Positions 1 to 17,640 of a stretch of 64,000 bases of DNA are shown one piece after another (the first letter of the stretch is position 1; each line of letters opens with the position of its first letter). Location: NCBI RefSeq assembly GCF_000247815.1, contig NC_021677.1, forward strand, positions 64,218,038-64,282,037. The letters run 5' to 3'. The position numbers and the translations under genes are program-made. This DNA is from Ficedula albicollis. Its lineage: Eukaryota; Chordata; Aves; Passeriformes; Muscicapidae. The notes under the pieces were generated by a model. That model was given only the letters and a program-made list of their open reading frames with translations. It was not told the origin of the DNA and made no database searches.

Positions 1-109
1 TGGGTGCAAATGTCAGCTCCCCCTGCTCTGCTCCCAACCTTCCAGCCCCTCTGCCGGGGCAAACTGCTCCATCCTGGGCTCTTCCCCGGGATATGGAAAT
101 CCAGAGGAA

Positions 110-3376
<3,267 letters not shown>

Positions 3377-3510
3377 TGCATGGGAGCAGCATCCAGGGGC
3401 TCTGGGGGCCAAGGCAGCAGTGGGGGCAGAGCAGGGGACTCCAGGAGCAGCTCCTGGGGTTCATTCCGTGCAGGGAAGTTTTCCCTCACACTCCCAGCCC
3501 TGGCAGGGCT

Positions 3511-3573
3511 GTGGGTGGGATATTGGGAATTCCTGGCTGGGCTGGAATTGCCAGAGCAGCTGTGGCTGCCCCT

Positions 3574-3659
<86 letters not shown>

Positions 3660-3762
3660 CCCAAGGCCAGGCTGGACACTGGGACAGTGGGAGGTGTCCC
3701 TGCCATGGCAGGGGGGGGCTCTGGGGGGGATTTGAGGTTCCTTCCAATCCAAATAAAGGAGC
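3511..3762 (+). mobile_element. CR1 LINE 3' end, interrupted by poly-G
   Basis: GGGTGGGATATTGGGAATTC leads into CTGGGCTGGAATTGCCAGAG and CAGCTGTGGCTGCCCCTGGA, then a 78-base G run, then CAGTGCCCAAGGCCAGGCTG and GGTGTCCCTGCCATGGCAGG and the terminal TTGAGGTTCCTTCCAATCC. Other copies here read CCTGGATCCCTGGCAGTGCC at the interruption, so the G run replaces about 7 bases. The 3' octamer tail is missing. Confidence 0.8.
3577..3654. other. Poly-G run, 78 bases, inside a CR1 copy
   Basis: A pure G run inside a CR1 whose two halves are otherwise collinear with the other copies in the window. Only about 7 bases (TCCCTGG) are expected here. This is the clearest case where the run replaces known sequence with the wrong length. 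Confidence 0.9.
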
Positions 3763-3804
3763 TGCTGCTGCCTCAGCCTGTTCTGGGGGAAACCCACCCT
3801 GCAC

Positions 3805-4110
3805 CCCAGGAGCTCTGGGATCCCTCTGTTCACCCCTGCAGCTCTGGGATCCCTCTGTTCACCCCAGCAGCTCTGGGATCCCCCCCACAGCAGCTCTGGG
3901 GTCCCTCTGTGCACCCCAGCAGCTCTGGGGTCCCTCTGTGCACCCCAGCAGCTCTGGGATCTCTCCCACAGCAGCTCTGGGATCTCTCTGTGCACCCCAG
4001 CAGCTCTGGGATCCCTCCCACAGCAGCTCTGGGATCTCTCTGTGCACCCCAGCAGCTCTGGGGTCCCTCCCTGCACCCCAGCAGCTCTGGGGTCCCTCCC
4101 TGCACCCCAG
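3805..4110. repeat. Minisatellite, about 29-bp unit
   Basis: About ten imperfect repeats built on CAGCTCTGGGATCCCTCTGT followed by GCACCCCAG. Variants alternate GGGATC and GGGGTC and some copies carry TCCCACAG instead of TGTGCACCCCAG, so the array has aged. It begins about 40 bases after the end of the CR1 copy. Confidence 0.85.
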
Positions 4111-4707
4111 AGGGGACAGCAGTGCCGTCCCTCAGGCCAAGGGCTGGGGCTGCTCTGAGGTTTGCCCAGGGTTAGAGCTCCTGGGGTTCCCTGCAGATCT
4201 CCTGGCAGTGGGGTTCCTCTGGCAGGCACAGCTGGGATCCTTGGCTTGCCCTGTGCAGGGCCAGGGCTGGGTTTGGTGATCTTTAGTGATCAGATTTGAT
4301 GATGCCCATGGGTCCTTCCAGCTCAGGACACTCTGAGTGCAGGGCTCTGGGCAGGATCACCACTGGCTCGTTCGGGCTCAGAACCCCCAAATCACCGAAG
4401 GAAAGGGCTGAAGGGATCTCAGGGAATGTTGGGCTGCAGCTCAGCCCCGGGGACAAGCACAGGGAGCCCCCTGGGCCACCCCCGCTGGCACCTCTGCTGC
4501 GGGCTGGGTCCCCCTTCAGCTCCAGCTTTGGAAACACTGGACTTGGAATGAAGGGGCCCCCAGGGATGGAACGTCCTGTGCTCACCTGCCATTGCTCTGG
4601 GACAAGCTGTGCCACTGCATTTTAAACCAATTCTGCCCCAGAAGCACGTGAAGGGAGCTCCACTGGGTGTTTGGGAAAGGGTGATGCCAAATTCCAGTGA
4701 GCCCCAC
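4111..4707. other. Unique GC-rich stretch, no feature seen
   Basis: No repeat family, RNA gene or convincing exon is visible. Open frames of about 100 codons occur on both strands, as expected by chance in GC-rich DNA. Confidence 0.5.
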
Positions 4708-5270
4708 ATCTCCAGGAAATCAGGATTTCACCATTAGCACAACTCCAGATAATTGGTATTTTCACCATTAACGCAATTCCAGATAATCAGGATTCTCACC
4801 ATTAACACATCTCCAAATAATCAGAATTTTCACCACTAACACAACTCCAGGTCATTGGGATTTTCATGCAATCAGGATTTTCACCATTAACACAACTCCA
4901 GGTAATTTGGATTTTCACTATTAACACAACTCCAGGCAATCAGGATTTTCACCATTAACACAACTCCAGGTAATTGGTATTTTCACCATTAACACAATTC
5001 CAGATAATCAAGATTCTCACCATTAACACGTCTCCATGTAACAGGATTTTCACCATTAACACAGCTCCAGGTCATTGGGATTTTCATGGAATCAGGATTT
5101 TCACCATTAACACAGCTCCCGATAATCAGGATTTTCATGCAATCGGGATTTTCACCATTAACACATCTCCAGGTCATTGGGATATTCATGCAATCAGGAT
5201 TTTCACCATTAACACAGCCCCAGATAATCAGGATTTTCATGCAATCAGGATTTTCACCATTAACACAGCT
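4708..5270. repeat. Degenerate minisatellite, about 34-36 bp unit
   Basis: Roughly 15 diverged copies of TTTTCACCATTAACACAACT followed by CCAGGTAATTGGGAT-like sequence. Some copies carry an extra CATGCAATC. Divergence is higher than in the larger arrays here, suggesting an older, no longer homogenised array. Confidence 0.85.
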
Positions 5271-6125
5271 CAGGCAGGCTCTGCTCCCAGGCATTTCCTC
5301 CTGACAGGCTGTTCCAACACCCAGAGATTTCCATCCTGGTTCTGAGGTGTTTTATATTTAATCCTCAGCTATGCAGATATGAAAAGCTCCTGTTTCCTGT
5401 GGGATCAATGTTGCAGCACTTTGACACATGACATTTGACATCTGTCAAAACATTATAATCAAATCTAAGCCTAAATAGCATCAAATTAATATGACAGATC
5501 TCTGAGAAATTATACACTTGAAGCAAAGATAACAAGACATCTTTATTTCAGTGCAACAGAATTCTGTTTAAAAATTAACACAACCAGCACCTTACCAGGA
5601 AAAGCTTTTATTGTGGTGAAGCTGCTCTGTGCAATGGAAATGTTTCAGGTAATGTGCTGCTGAAGTTGCTCCCTCGATGCCTGCAGGTATTGCCGTGGCC
5701 TTTGGTACAAACCCAACACGCCTGAACCTCCTTCTGGAGTTCAATTCTTCACACACTTCTGTATTTATTGATCTGGCTCCTATGACATGCAATTTATCAA
5801 ATCTCTTGCTGCCTGCCTTGCGATTATGACAGCGAGAACCAGCAGCCATCATTTAGCAGGAAGAATAAATTAGTTTAGCTCATGGAAATTAAAACAAGGC
5901 AGGGAGAGCAAAAGGAAGCTGAAGTTGTGTCTTTAACTTCAAACATGTTGCAGTAAGAAAGGAAAAACCTTTGGCAAAACTTTACCTTGCCGTGGGGGAC
6001 ATTTCCTAAATAACTGGCAGGAATGGCTGGGTTTACAGATGGGTATTTTTTGTCTTCTGCACTCAAAACATGATTTTTCCCTCCAGTGACTGTGCAGCAG
6101 TGCCAGGGATTGCTGGAAGGGACGG
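5271..6125. other. Unique AT-richer stretch with a small minus-strand open frame
   Basis: Non-repetitive sequence. A minus-strand frame of 86 codons (5592-5852) encodes a basic peptide I do not recognise. Its end is followed by GTAAGG, which could be a splice donor, and an AATAAA lies within it. It could be chance, a pseudogene, an exon or a conserved non-coding block. Confidence 0.3.
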
Positions 6126-6183
6126 AGGATCAGAGAGCCATGGGATGGTTTGGCTGGGAAGGTCCCAAAGCTCATCCCATTGT
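6126..6183 (-). mobile_element. CR1 3'-end remnant, minus strand
   Basis: GATCAGAGAGCCATGGGATGG, TTTGGCTGGGAAGGTCCC and AAAGCTCATCCCA follow the reverse-complement order of a CR1 3' terminus (normally ATGGTTTGGGTTGGAAGGGACC). Only the last 60 bases or so are present. Confidence 0.55.
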
Positions 6184-6235
6184 GTGGTGAGGGTGACACC
6201 TGGCCACGTGTCCCCAGCTCCTCTGGAGCCCCAAA

Positions 6236-7815
<1,580 letters not shown>

Positions 7816-9061
7816 TGCTTATAGTGGGATATTCACACCCCAAATATCTCCATGGCTACAGAGCCCCAAATCCTGCCCGCCCCAAATAGCCCCGGTGGTT
7901 TCAGTCCCCTCACGCCGGTGATGGAGGAAGCTTTTATCCGGATTTTAGCAAATGTAAAGGTGCCACATTAGAGCCAGGGCCGGGCATTGTTTCCTTTCTT
8001 TTTCTCGCCTTCCTCCTTCCTCGCGGTGTTAAAAAGTGATTAGGGTAACAAAAGACAGCGAAGTTTGGTGCGAATAATCGGGGATGAGCAATAGTGCTGA
8101 GGATAAAAGACCCCGTTTAAAATTGCCGTGTTCAGCTGGGATCATGCAGTAGAGGTGGTGATACTATTAATGGTGATACCATTAATGGTGGTATTATTAA
8201 ATCTGTCCAAAACATAAATTAGAGTTAACTCAAGGAAAAAAAAGATCTCTATGTCAGAGCAAAGCAGCGCTGACCAGCTGGCCTTGGAATACTGGCTTGA
8301 GCAACAGCAAATCGAAATATCCAGAAGAGATCAAAGCTGCGTCTGTTGGTACCACTGGAGGACAATTGCCCAGGTTTTAACCCCGCTGGTGTCGGGGTGC
8401 AGCGCGGGGAGACGGGCGGGCGGATCTGACTCCATCCGATTAAATAACCCCAAAGTTACAGAACCCCAGAGCTGGGGCTGGGGGCGGGGACCCTCCCCAC
8501 GCCAGCAGTGCCGAGCGTGGGACTGCAGCTCCCGGCGCTTCGCTGGGAGCCTGGAGGGGAGGAGATGGGTCACGGGCCGGAATAAGCGAACATCCCCTGG
8601 AAAATCTGCCTGCGCCAGCAGGAGCCCCCCGGGCACCTCAGACCCTGCAGCCCCCCGGCCTCGCTCACCTGCTGCCTCCTTCCCTGGAGGGAAAACCCCA
8701 GCGCTCACCCACCCGGGGAGCCCAGACGCACCCGAGCCAGCCCCGCTGAGCCAGGGGGGCTCCACGGAGCCATTTCTGTCGAGAAAACGCTCCCAGCCCA
8801 GCGGGCCAGCACTCCCCAGCACCGCCAAGGCCACCCCAACTCCTGCCCCCACAAGCCGCCCCCACAGCTTTTGGACACTTCCAAAGGAGAAGGAGAGGAT
8901 TCTGTCATATTTGAGAGGAGACATCAGAAATAAAGCAGGGAATTAATTTGTTCTTGAAATGCAACCACCCTGGACATCTTGGAAAAGGAAAGGGAGGGAC
9001 GGCAGAGTGGAAATGGAGCCAACTCCTTCCCTCCCTGTCCATCTGGGGAGTCAGGGGGGCA

Positions 9062-9064
<3 letters not shown>
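7816..9064. repeat. Duplicated 1249-bp segment, copy 1
   Basis: This equals 9133-10381 at an offset of 1317 bp. I counted six single-base differences (for example near 8516, 8570, 8821, 8831) and no indel. It contains the frayed end of the 43-bp array, an AT-rich unique block (7920-8240) and a GC-rich block with a 231-codon open frame (8251-8946). All five differences in that frame change the amino acid, which does not fit a constrained protein. Uncollapsed haplotypes or overlapping contig ends are likelier than a real tandem duplication. Confidence 0.9.

Positions 9065-9132
<68 letters not shown>
9064..9132. other. Poly-G run, 69 bases, between duplicated segments
   Basis: It begins at the last base of copy 1 and is followed at once by the first base of copy 2. 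That is the layout of two contig ends that overlap by 1249 bp but were joined by filler instead of merged. Confidence 0.9.
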
Positions 9133-9133
<1 letters not shown>

Positions 9134-10381
9134 GCTTATAGTGGGATATTCACACCCCAAATATCTCCATGGCTACAGAGCCCCAAATCCTGCCCGCCCC
9201 AAATAGCCCCGGTGGTTTCAGTCCCCTCACGCCGGTGATGGAGGAAGCTTTTATCCGGATTTTAGCAAATGTAAAGGTGCCACATTAGAGCCAGGGCCGG
9301 GCATTGTTTCCTTTCTTTTTCTCGCCTTCCTCCTTCCTCGCGGTGTTAAAAAGTGATTAGGGTAACAAAAGACAGCGAAGTTTGGTGCGAATAATCGGGG
9401 ATGAGCAATAGTGCTGAGGATAAAAGACCCCGTTTAAAATTGCCGTGTTCAGCTGGGATCATGCAGTAGAGGTGGTGATACTATTAATGGTGATACCATT
9501 AATGGTGGTATTATTAAATCTGTCCAAAACATAAATTAGAGTTAACTCAAGGAAAAAAAAGATCTCTATGTCAGAGCAAAGCAGCGCTGACCAGCTGGCC
9601 TTGGAATACTGGCTTGAGCAACAGCAAATCGAAATATCCAGAAGAGATCAAAGCTGCGTCTGTTGGTACCACTGGAGGACAATTGCCCAGGTTTTAACCC
9701 CGCTGGTGTCGGGGTGCAGCGCGGGGAGACGGGCGGGCGGATCTGACTCCATCCGATTAAATAACCCCAAAGTTACAGAACCCCAGAGCTGGGGCTGGGG
9801 GCGGGGACCCTCCCCACGCCAGCAGTGCCGAGGGTGGGACTGCAGCTCCCGGCGCTTCGCTGGGAGCCTGGAGGGGAGGAGATGGGACACGGGCCGGAAT
9901 AAGCGAACATCCCCTGGAAAATCTGCCTGCGCCAGCAGGAGCCCCCCGGGCACCTCAGACCCTGCAGCCCCCCGGCCTCGCTCACCTGCTGCCTCCTTCC
10001 CTGGAGGGAAAACCCCAGCGCTCACCCACCCGGGGAGCCCAGACGCACCCGAGCCAGCCCCGCTGAGCCAGGGGGGCTCCACGGAGCCATTTCTGTCGAG
10101 AAAACGCTCCCAGCCCAGCGGGCCAGCACTCCCCAGCGCCGCCAAGGACACCCCAACTCCTGCCCCCACATGCCGCCCCCACAGCTTTTGGACACTTCCA
10201 AAGGAGAAGGAGAGGATTCTGTCATATTTGAGAGGAGACATCAGAAATAAAGCAGGGAATTAATTTGTTCTTGAAATGCAACAACCCTGGACATCTTGGA
10301 AAAGGAAAGGGAGGGACGGCAGAGTGGAAATGGAGCCAACTCCTTCCCTCCCTGTCCATCTGGGGAGTCAGGGGGGCAGAG
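9133..10381. repeat. Duplicated 1249-bp segment, copy 2
   Basis: Second copy of 7816-9064. Beyond its end the sequence continues as CTGGGGGGTCCTGG into unique DNA, whereas copy 1 breaks off into poly-G, so copy 2 is joined correctly on its right and copy 1 on its left. The 231-codon open frame recurs at 9568-10263 with five substitutions. Confidence 0.9.
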
Positions 10382-11251
10382 CTGGGGGGTCCTGGCTCTT
10401 GTAAAATGTCTCCCCCAGCGCAAACTCCAGCTCTGGTCTCCGGAGTCAGCCAGCTCACAGCTCCACCAGCAGTCCCAGTGCCACCGGAGCGGTCGGGGTG
10501 CTGCCTGTGTCTCGGGGACCGTGTCTGGGGTGTCACAGATGGCAGCAGTGAGGGTTCACAACGACAGGCTCCTTTAAGGACAGCTGTGGTTCGGTTTTTT
10601 TAATAATAACACCCAAAATACTGAGTTTGGAATGTATCACACAGATGAAGGAAAAAATTGTCTCTGGAATTCCTTGCCTATCAAAGCCTCCCTCCTCAAG
10701 GACAACATCAGTGAACTCCACCTCTGGGTGGAGGTTGTTAATTTGATTTTTTTTTCTTGTAGGACAAAAACCTCCGAACAATAAACCCCCCAAGAAACAG
10801 GAACCTGCAAAGGAGAGACTTCAAAATGCAAATGGGCAATTCCTGGGTGATGAAAGGAGCTCTTGTCAGGGCCAGGCTGCTCCCAGAGGTGATGCTGACT
10901 TCCCCAAAGGAAACTGCACACAAAGGCTTTGCCTCTTTTTTCATCTTCATTTCATTTTCCCCATTAATTTCTCGGTTTTTTCATCTTCATTTTTTCACTG
11001 TTCTTTGAACAAGGCGGCCCCTTCCCTCCCCAGTTTGCTGAGGAGCAGCCAGGAGGCACAGGCAGTGGCTGGGACCTTGTGCAGCTCCTTCCCCAAAAGT
11101 CCGAGTGGCTGCAGAGGAGGGGCTCACCTGGCCTGCCTGGACAGGACCTGCTCCAGAGAAACACAATTCAGAACTGCCAAGGAGCTGCCCTTGGGATTTT
11201 TGGGGGGTTGGCGGATAGGGAATGGGTCTTGTAAGGCTTGGGTTGCAGTGG
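10382..11251. other. Unique stretch, no feature assigned
   Basis: Mixed-composition sequence without a recognisable repeat family. AT-rich parts around 10595-10760 and 10920-11000 hold T-runs. No exon with good splice sites was seen. Confidence 0.4.
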
Positions 11252-11289
11252 AATATGTTTATATATGTATTATTACATATATACATATG

Positions 11290-11325
<36 letters not shown>

Positions 11326-11350
11326 TATATTTACATGTATATATATGTAG
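11252..11350. repeat. TATA/TATG simple repeat
   Basis: Alternating TATATATG and seven TATG tetranucleotides with interspersed TACATA. A simple-sequence repeat of about 100 bp that directly precedes a CR1 fragment. Confidence 0.85.
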
Positions 11351-11354
11351 AAAA

Positions 11355-11478
11355 TAATGTCATTCCGTCCCTGGAAGTGTTCCAGGGTGGGGCTGGAGCA
11401 GCCTGGGACAGTGGGAGGTGTCCCTGCCTGGCAGGGGTGGCACTGGGTGGGATTTGAGGTCCCTCCCATTCCAAACCC
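11355..11478 (+). mobile_element. CR1 LINE 3' fragment
   Basis: CCCTGGAAGTGTTCCAGGGT, GGGGCTGGAGCAGCCTGGGA, CAGTGGGAGGTGTCCCTGCC and GGGATTTGAGGTCCCTCCCA give the last 120 bases of CR1. The terminal octamer is lost or changed (CCAAACCCTGCTGG). Confidence 0.75.
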
Positions 11479-11567
11479 TGCTGGTATTCCACCCAAAATG
11501 AGGGGGAAAGGGGGGAAAAGGGACTTCATTGAAGAGAAAAAGAAACCTCTGCTGAAGGAAAAGGCTC

Positions 11568-11700
11568 TCTGGAATCACAGGATGCAGGATGGTTCAGGGT
11601 GAGAAGGAGCTCAAAGCACATTCCATCCACCCCTGCCATGGCAGGGACACCCCAGGGTGCTCCAAACCCTGTCCAGCCCGGCCCTGGGCACTTGCAGCAT
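11568..11700 (-). mobile_element. CR1 LINE 3' end, minus strand
   Basis: GGAATCACAGGATGCAGGAT keeps the reverse-complement octamer tail. It is followed by GGTTCAGGGTGAGAAGG, CCCCTGCCATGGCAGGGACA and TGTCCAGCCCGGCCCTGGGC. With the + strand fragment just upstream it forms a head-on CR1 pair about 90 bp apart. Confidence 0.75.
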
Positions 11701-11797
11701 TTCTGGAACCCAGAGGATTGGATTCCCCACTCCGAGGGTGATGGTGTGTGAAGAGCTGCCCTGGGGGGAATTTGCCCTCGCTGTTTTCCTGCTGGTC

Positions 11798-12873
11798 ATT
11801 CCATCATTCCTTCATTCCACCATTCCATCATTTCATCATTCCACCACTCCATTATTCCACCATTCCATCATTCCACCATCCCACCATCCCTCCATCCCAC
11901 CATCCCTCCATCCCTTCATTCCATCATCCCTCCATCCCACCATCCCTCCATCCCACCATTCCACCATCCCTCCATCCCTCCATCCCTCCATCCCACCATC
12001 CCTCCATCCCTCCATCCCACCATCCCACCATCCCACCATCCCTCCATCCCTCCATCCCACCATCCCACCATCCCTCCATCCCACCATTCCACCATCCCTC
12101 CATCCCTCCATCCCTCCATCCCACCATCCCTCCATCCCTCCATTCCACCATCCCACCATCCCACCATCCCTCCATCCCACCATCCCTCCATCCCACCATC
12201 CCTCCATCCCACCATCCCTCCATCCCACCATCCCTCCATCCCACCATCCCTCCATCCCACCATCCCTCCATCCCACCATCCCTCCATCCCACCATCCCTC
12301 CATCCCACCATCCCTCCATCCCACCATCCCTCCATCCCACCATCCCTCCATCCCACCATCCCTCCATCCCACCATCCCTCCATCCCACCATCCCTCCATC
12401 CCACCATCCCTCCATCCCACCATCCCTCCATCCCACCATCCCTCCATCCCACCATCCCTCCATCCCACCATCCCTCCATCCCACCATCCCTCCATCCCAC
12501 CATCCCTCCATCCCACCATCCCTCCATCCCACCATCCCTCCATCCCACCATCCCTCCATCCCACCATCCCTCCATCCCACCATCCCTCCATCCCACCATC
12601 CCTCCATCCCACCATCCCTCCATCCCACCATCCCTCCATCCCACCATCCCTCCATCCCACCATCCCTCCATCCCACCATCCCTCCATCCCACCATCCCTC
12701 CATCCCACCATCCCTCCATCCCACCATCCCTCCATCCCACCATCCCTCCATCCCACCATCCCTCCATCCCACCATCCCTCCATCCCACCATCCCTCCATC
12801 CCACCATCCCTCCATCCCACCATCCCTCCATCCCACCATCCCTCCATCCCACCATCCCTCCATCCCACCATTA
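11798..12873. repeat. Octamer array, alternating CATCCCAC / CATCCCTC
   Basis: The left edge has varied octamers (CATTCCAT, CATTCCTT, CACTCCAT, CATTCCAC). From about 12158 the array is a regular 16-bp dimer of CATCCCAC and CATCCCTC repeated some 45 times with almost no change. It ends at an N gap. Open frames across it encode repetitive His/Pro/Ser peptides and are meaningless. Confidence 0.95.
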
Positions 12874-12932
12874 NNNNNNNNNNNNNNNNNNNNNNNNNNN
12901 NNNNNNNNNNNNNNNNNNNNNNNNNNNNNNNN
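12874..12932. other. Assembly gap, 59 N
   Basis: A run of 59 N ends the octamer array. It is followed by eight A (12933-12940) and then poly-G, so the array's right boundary is unknown. Confidence 1.
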
Positions 12933-12940
12933 AAAAAAAA

Positions 12941-14685
<1,745 letters not shown>

Positions 14686-14975
14686 GAGCTCAGAGCCCTA
14701 AAGGGGCTCCAGGAGAGCTGGAGAGGGGCTGGGGACACTGACAGGACACAGGGAATGGCTTTCAGCTGAAGGAACGTGGATTCAGACTGGATTTTAGGAA
14801 GGAATTCCAGGCTGGGCTGGAACTCCCAGAGCAGCTGTGGCTGCCCCTGGATCCCTGGCAGTGCCCAAGGCCAGGCTGGACACTGGGGCTGGAGCACCTG
14901 GGACAGTGGGAGGAGTCCCTGCCGTGGCAGGGCTGGGATTTGATCCTTGAGGTCCTTTCTGACCTTTTCCATCGC
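14686..14975 (+). mobile_element. CR1 LINE 3' region, about 290 bp
   Basis: One of the longer CR1 copies: CAGAGCCCTAAAGGGGCTCC, AGGAGAGCTGGAGAGGGGCT, GACAGGACACAGGGAATGGC, AGAGCAGCTGTGGCTGCCCC, GTGCCCAAGGCCAGGCTGGA, CTGGGACAGTGGGAGG and TTGAGGTCCTTTCTGACC in the expected order. The terminal octamers are absent. Confidence 0.85.
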
Positions 14976-16069
14976 ATGAATGAGGGACGGAAACCTGGGC
15001 AGGAGCCTGGAACACGGGGAGCTCTCCTGAGAGCCCTGGGGGGGCAGAGGGGAAGTGCTGGGACTGGTGAGTGCCAGGGCAGGAGCAGCACCTGGAACGG
15101 GTTTGGGATATCAGCAGCCCTGCCCCACATCTGGAATGGGTTTGGGATATCAGCAGCCCTGTCCCACATCTGGGATGTGTTCTGGGATGAAGCAAAGCAC
15201 AGGGACTGTTACAGGGAGCCCTGTCCCTGGCTCCTGGACAATCCCTGGCCATTCCCAGCTCAGCAGCACCAGAGCTGCACAGCTCCTTCCCTCGGAAGGA
15301 AAACGAACCTTGTGGAGGATTTGCAGCTCTCCTGGAAATCCCTTCCTGCTCTCATATTCACACTCAGGGCTGAGGCCAAACAGCTGAAGAAAATCTTGGC
15401 TGGAAACGTCCATTAGCACCATTGTGCATTTATTTCAGTTACAGCCGCCACTCCCAAACTCCCAGCGCTGTGAGTTCATTACCCTCAGCCCGTAATTAAC
15501 TGCTCTGGGGTCGCAGTCCCTCACCCTGGGAGCTCCTGTCCCTTCACGGGCAGGGCTCAGCACCTGCTCTGGGAGCTGCACACCTGGGATCCCTGGCTCC
15601 AGCTCTGGTCCCTGGGGAGTTCACATCCCTCACCTGCACAGAATTCACTTGGGGAGGAGATGCCAGGGCCAGGGAACACAAAGCTCACCCCTAACGGCCC
15701 CAGAGTCCTCAGAGCACTGCTGGGCTGCCCGTCCCTGGGGGATTTCCAGCCTGGGCATGTGGCACTTGGGGACACGGGGCAGCGTGGCCTCGGCAGTGCT
15801 GGGGTGGTTGGACTAAAGGCGTTTGCAGCCCAAGTGACTCCAGATTCCAGTTACCAAAGCCGGTTATTTAATGACCTGGTCTCGGTGCTCATAGACACAG
15901 AACAGAACCGTTTTTCTCGTTGGGCTCTTTGTGCCAATGTCGAGAAGTAGATCAGGCGCCAGGCATGGAACACCCAGCCCGAATCTACAGCAGCAGAATT
16001 GACAGGGTTTCCTGTGGCTTTGAGGGGGCCAAGGACATCCTGGCAGACATCAGGGACAAACCCTTCCCT
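14976..16069. other. Unique GC-rich stretch with one short duplication
   Basis: A 39-bp unit containing GGGTTTGGGATATCAGCAGC is present twice at 15092-15176. The remainder shows no recognisable element or gene. Confidence 0.5.
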
Positions 16070-16240
16070 GGGAGACTGGCCAGGCCTGGCACAGCTGCCC
16101 CTGGATCCCTGGAATGTTCAGTTCCAGGCTGGACACCGGGGCTGGGACAGTGGGGGGTGTCCCTGCCATGGCAGGGGTTGGAATGAGATGGGATTTAAGG
16201 TCCCTCAAACCATTCTGTGAGTTTATGATTTAATGATGAT
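16070..16240 (+). mobile_element. CR1 LINE 3' end with degenerate tail
   Basis: CTGCCCCTGGATCCCTGGAA, TTCCAGGCTGGACACCGGGG, GGTGTCCCTGCCATGGCAGG and GGTCCCTCAAACCATTCTGT, followed by GAGTTTATGATTTAATGATG, a decayed octamer tail. This is the most complete 3' terminus among the + strand copies. Confidence 0.8.
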
Positions 16241-17640
16241 CAGGACTGTTACCATTTTAATCCTGATGTTGGCAAACATCCATCTTACCCCAGCATTTTG
16301 CAACCAAAAAAAAATTTTAAAAAATTAATAAAATTTAAAAAAAAAGTTTTTTCCTGGGGTTTTAATATTTCCTCCCTTCATTCAGAGTATCCCAGTTCAA
16401 TCCCCATCCTACTGACACAGAAGTAGAAGGAATAAATAGGAATCACTGTTTTGCAGGACTCTGAGGGCTTCAAGTGATGAAGAAACGCATTCACAAGGGC
16501 TGTTCCCGAGAAGCTTCACACGCAGCTCATGGCCAGCACCCTTCCACATCCTCTGTGGTGAGTGACCAGTACCAATTCTTCTTGGGGTAAGAATAAACAG
16601 GAGAGGAAATGTTGTTTGTCACTGTTTGTTACCTCTCCTGATGTCCCAGCCACATTCCTGTTGGAATTGCTCTCCAATTGCAATCCCAGTCTCACTTTGA
16701 GCTGCTGAGGAAACTCCTCACTCACCTTCACTGGAAACTTTCACTGCTGTGCAGTCAGGAGTGACTTGTGTGCTGTTCTGTCTCTGCAGATGGCAGAAGA
16801 GGGTTTGAGGAGGGTTCTGCTCCTCCTTGGGCTCCAAATGCTCCATCAGTTTCATATTGCTGAGCAGGGTGAGGGCAGTTTTAATTGAGACCCTCTGCTG
16901 CTCTGAGCAAACACAATTAGGAGAATTAAGAAAATTCAACCAAATTGAGACTGACCTACTTCATATTGGCAAGGGCTCAGTGTGAGCCAGCAAAAAGCTT
17001 AATTTAACTCCCAAAATTTGTATTGTACAAACTTTTAAAAAATGACTGTGAGACTGGGAGACAAAAAAAGCAGCTAATAAGTACTGAGTGAGAAAATGTG
17101 CTTGGCCTGGTATCACATGAAATGTCGTGAGCAAGGAGCTCTGTGGAAGTATTTCATAGACAAAAGTGAGAAAAAAAAAGATGTGTTAGGCAGAAAATTA
17201 ATTATCCAGAGCTCTTGGCTTGCCTGAGTCTGTTTGAACGAGGTGCAGCCCCCCCAGCTCAGGGAGGGCTCGTGCCCTGGGGAGGGGACAGGGGTGGTTC
17301 CCCTGAGGACTGGGGAAGATGGATCCGTTCCAGCTGTGTGCAGATTGCTGAATAAAGCCCTTTAGCTGCAACAAAGCCCTTTACCTGCTGGATTAACAAA
17401 GCCCTTCGGCTGCTGGGTTCCCCTGTCAGCATCCCCAGCGAGCAGAGAGGCAGACAGGGCTCCTGGGACAGGGCTGGGATTGCTCCTGCAGGGAGCACGC
17501 CGTGGGACAGGGGCTGGTCCAGCTCCGGGATGTGCTGGGAACCCCCCAGTGCAGGCTGAGCCCCACAGGGGCCAGAGGGGACCCTGCTAAACCCCAGAGC
17601 CCAGCAGCGACCTGTGTGGGCCAGCACAGCCCTGGGGCTG
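16241..17640. other. Unique, mostly AT-rich stretch, no gene seen
   Basis: An A-rich patch lies at 16305-16345. Minus-strand frames of about 70 codons at 16516-16939 have no recognisable similarity. From about 17230 the composition becomes GC-rich as the 55-bp array approaches. Confidence 0.4.

Noticed and set aside
8040..8050. TTAGGG-like motif suggesting a telomere
   Set aside because: Only isolated single motifs were seen (for example GATTAGGGTAAC near 8039) and no array of TTAGGG exists.
8251..8946. 231-codon open frame, repeated at 9568-10263
   Set aside because: The two copies differ at five sites in the frame and all five change the amino acid. There is no recognisable domain, and the opposite strand is also open for 197 codons, as expected of GC-rich DNA.
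11798..12873. His/Pro/Ser-rich and Trp/Gly/Met-rich frames over the octamer array
   Set aside because: Both strands are open because the 16-bp unit cycles through stop-free phases, and the frames extend through N bases and poly-G.
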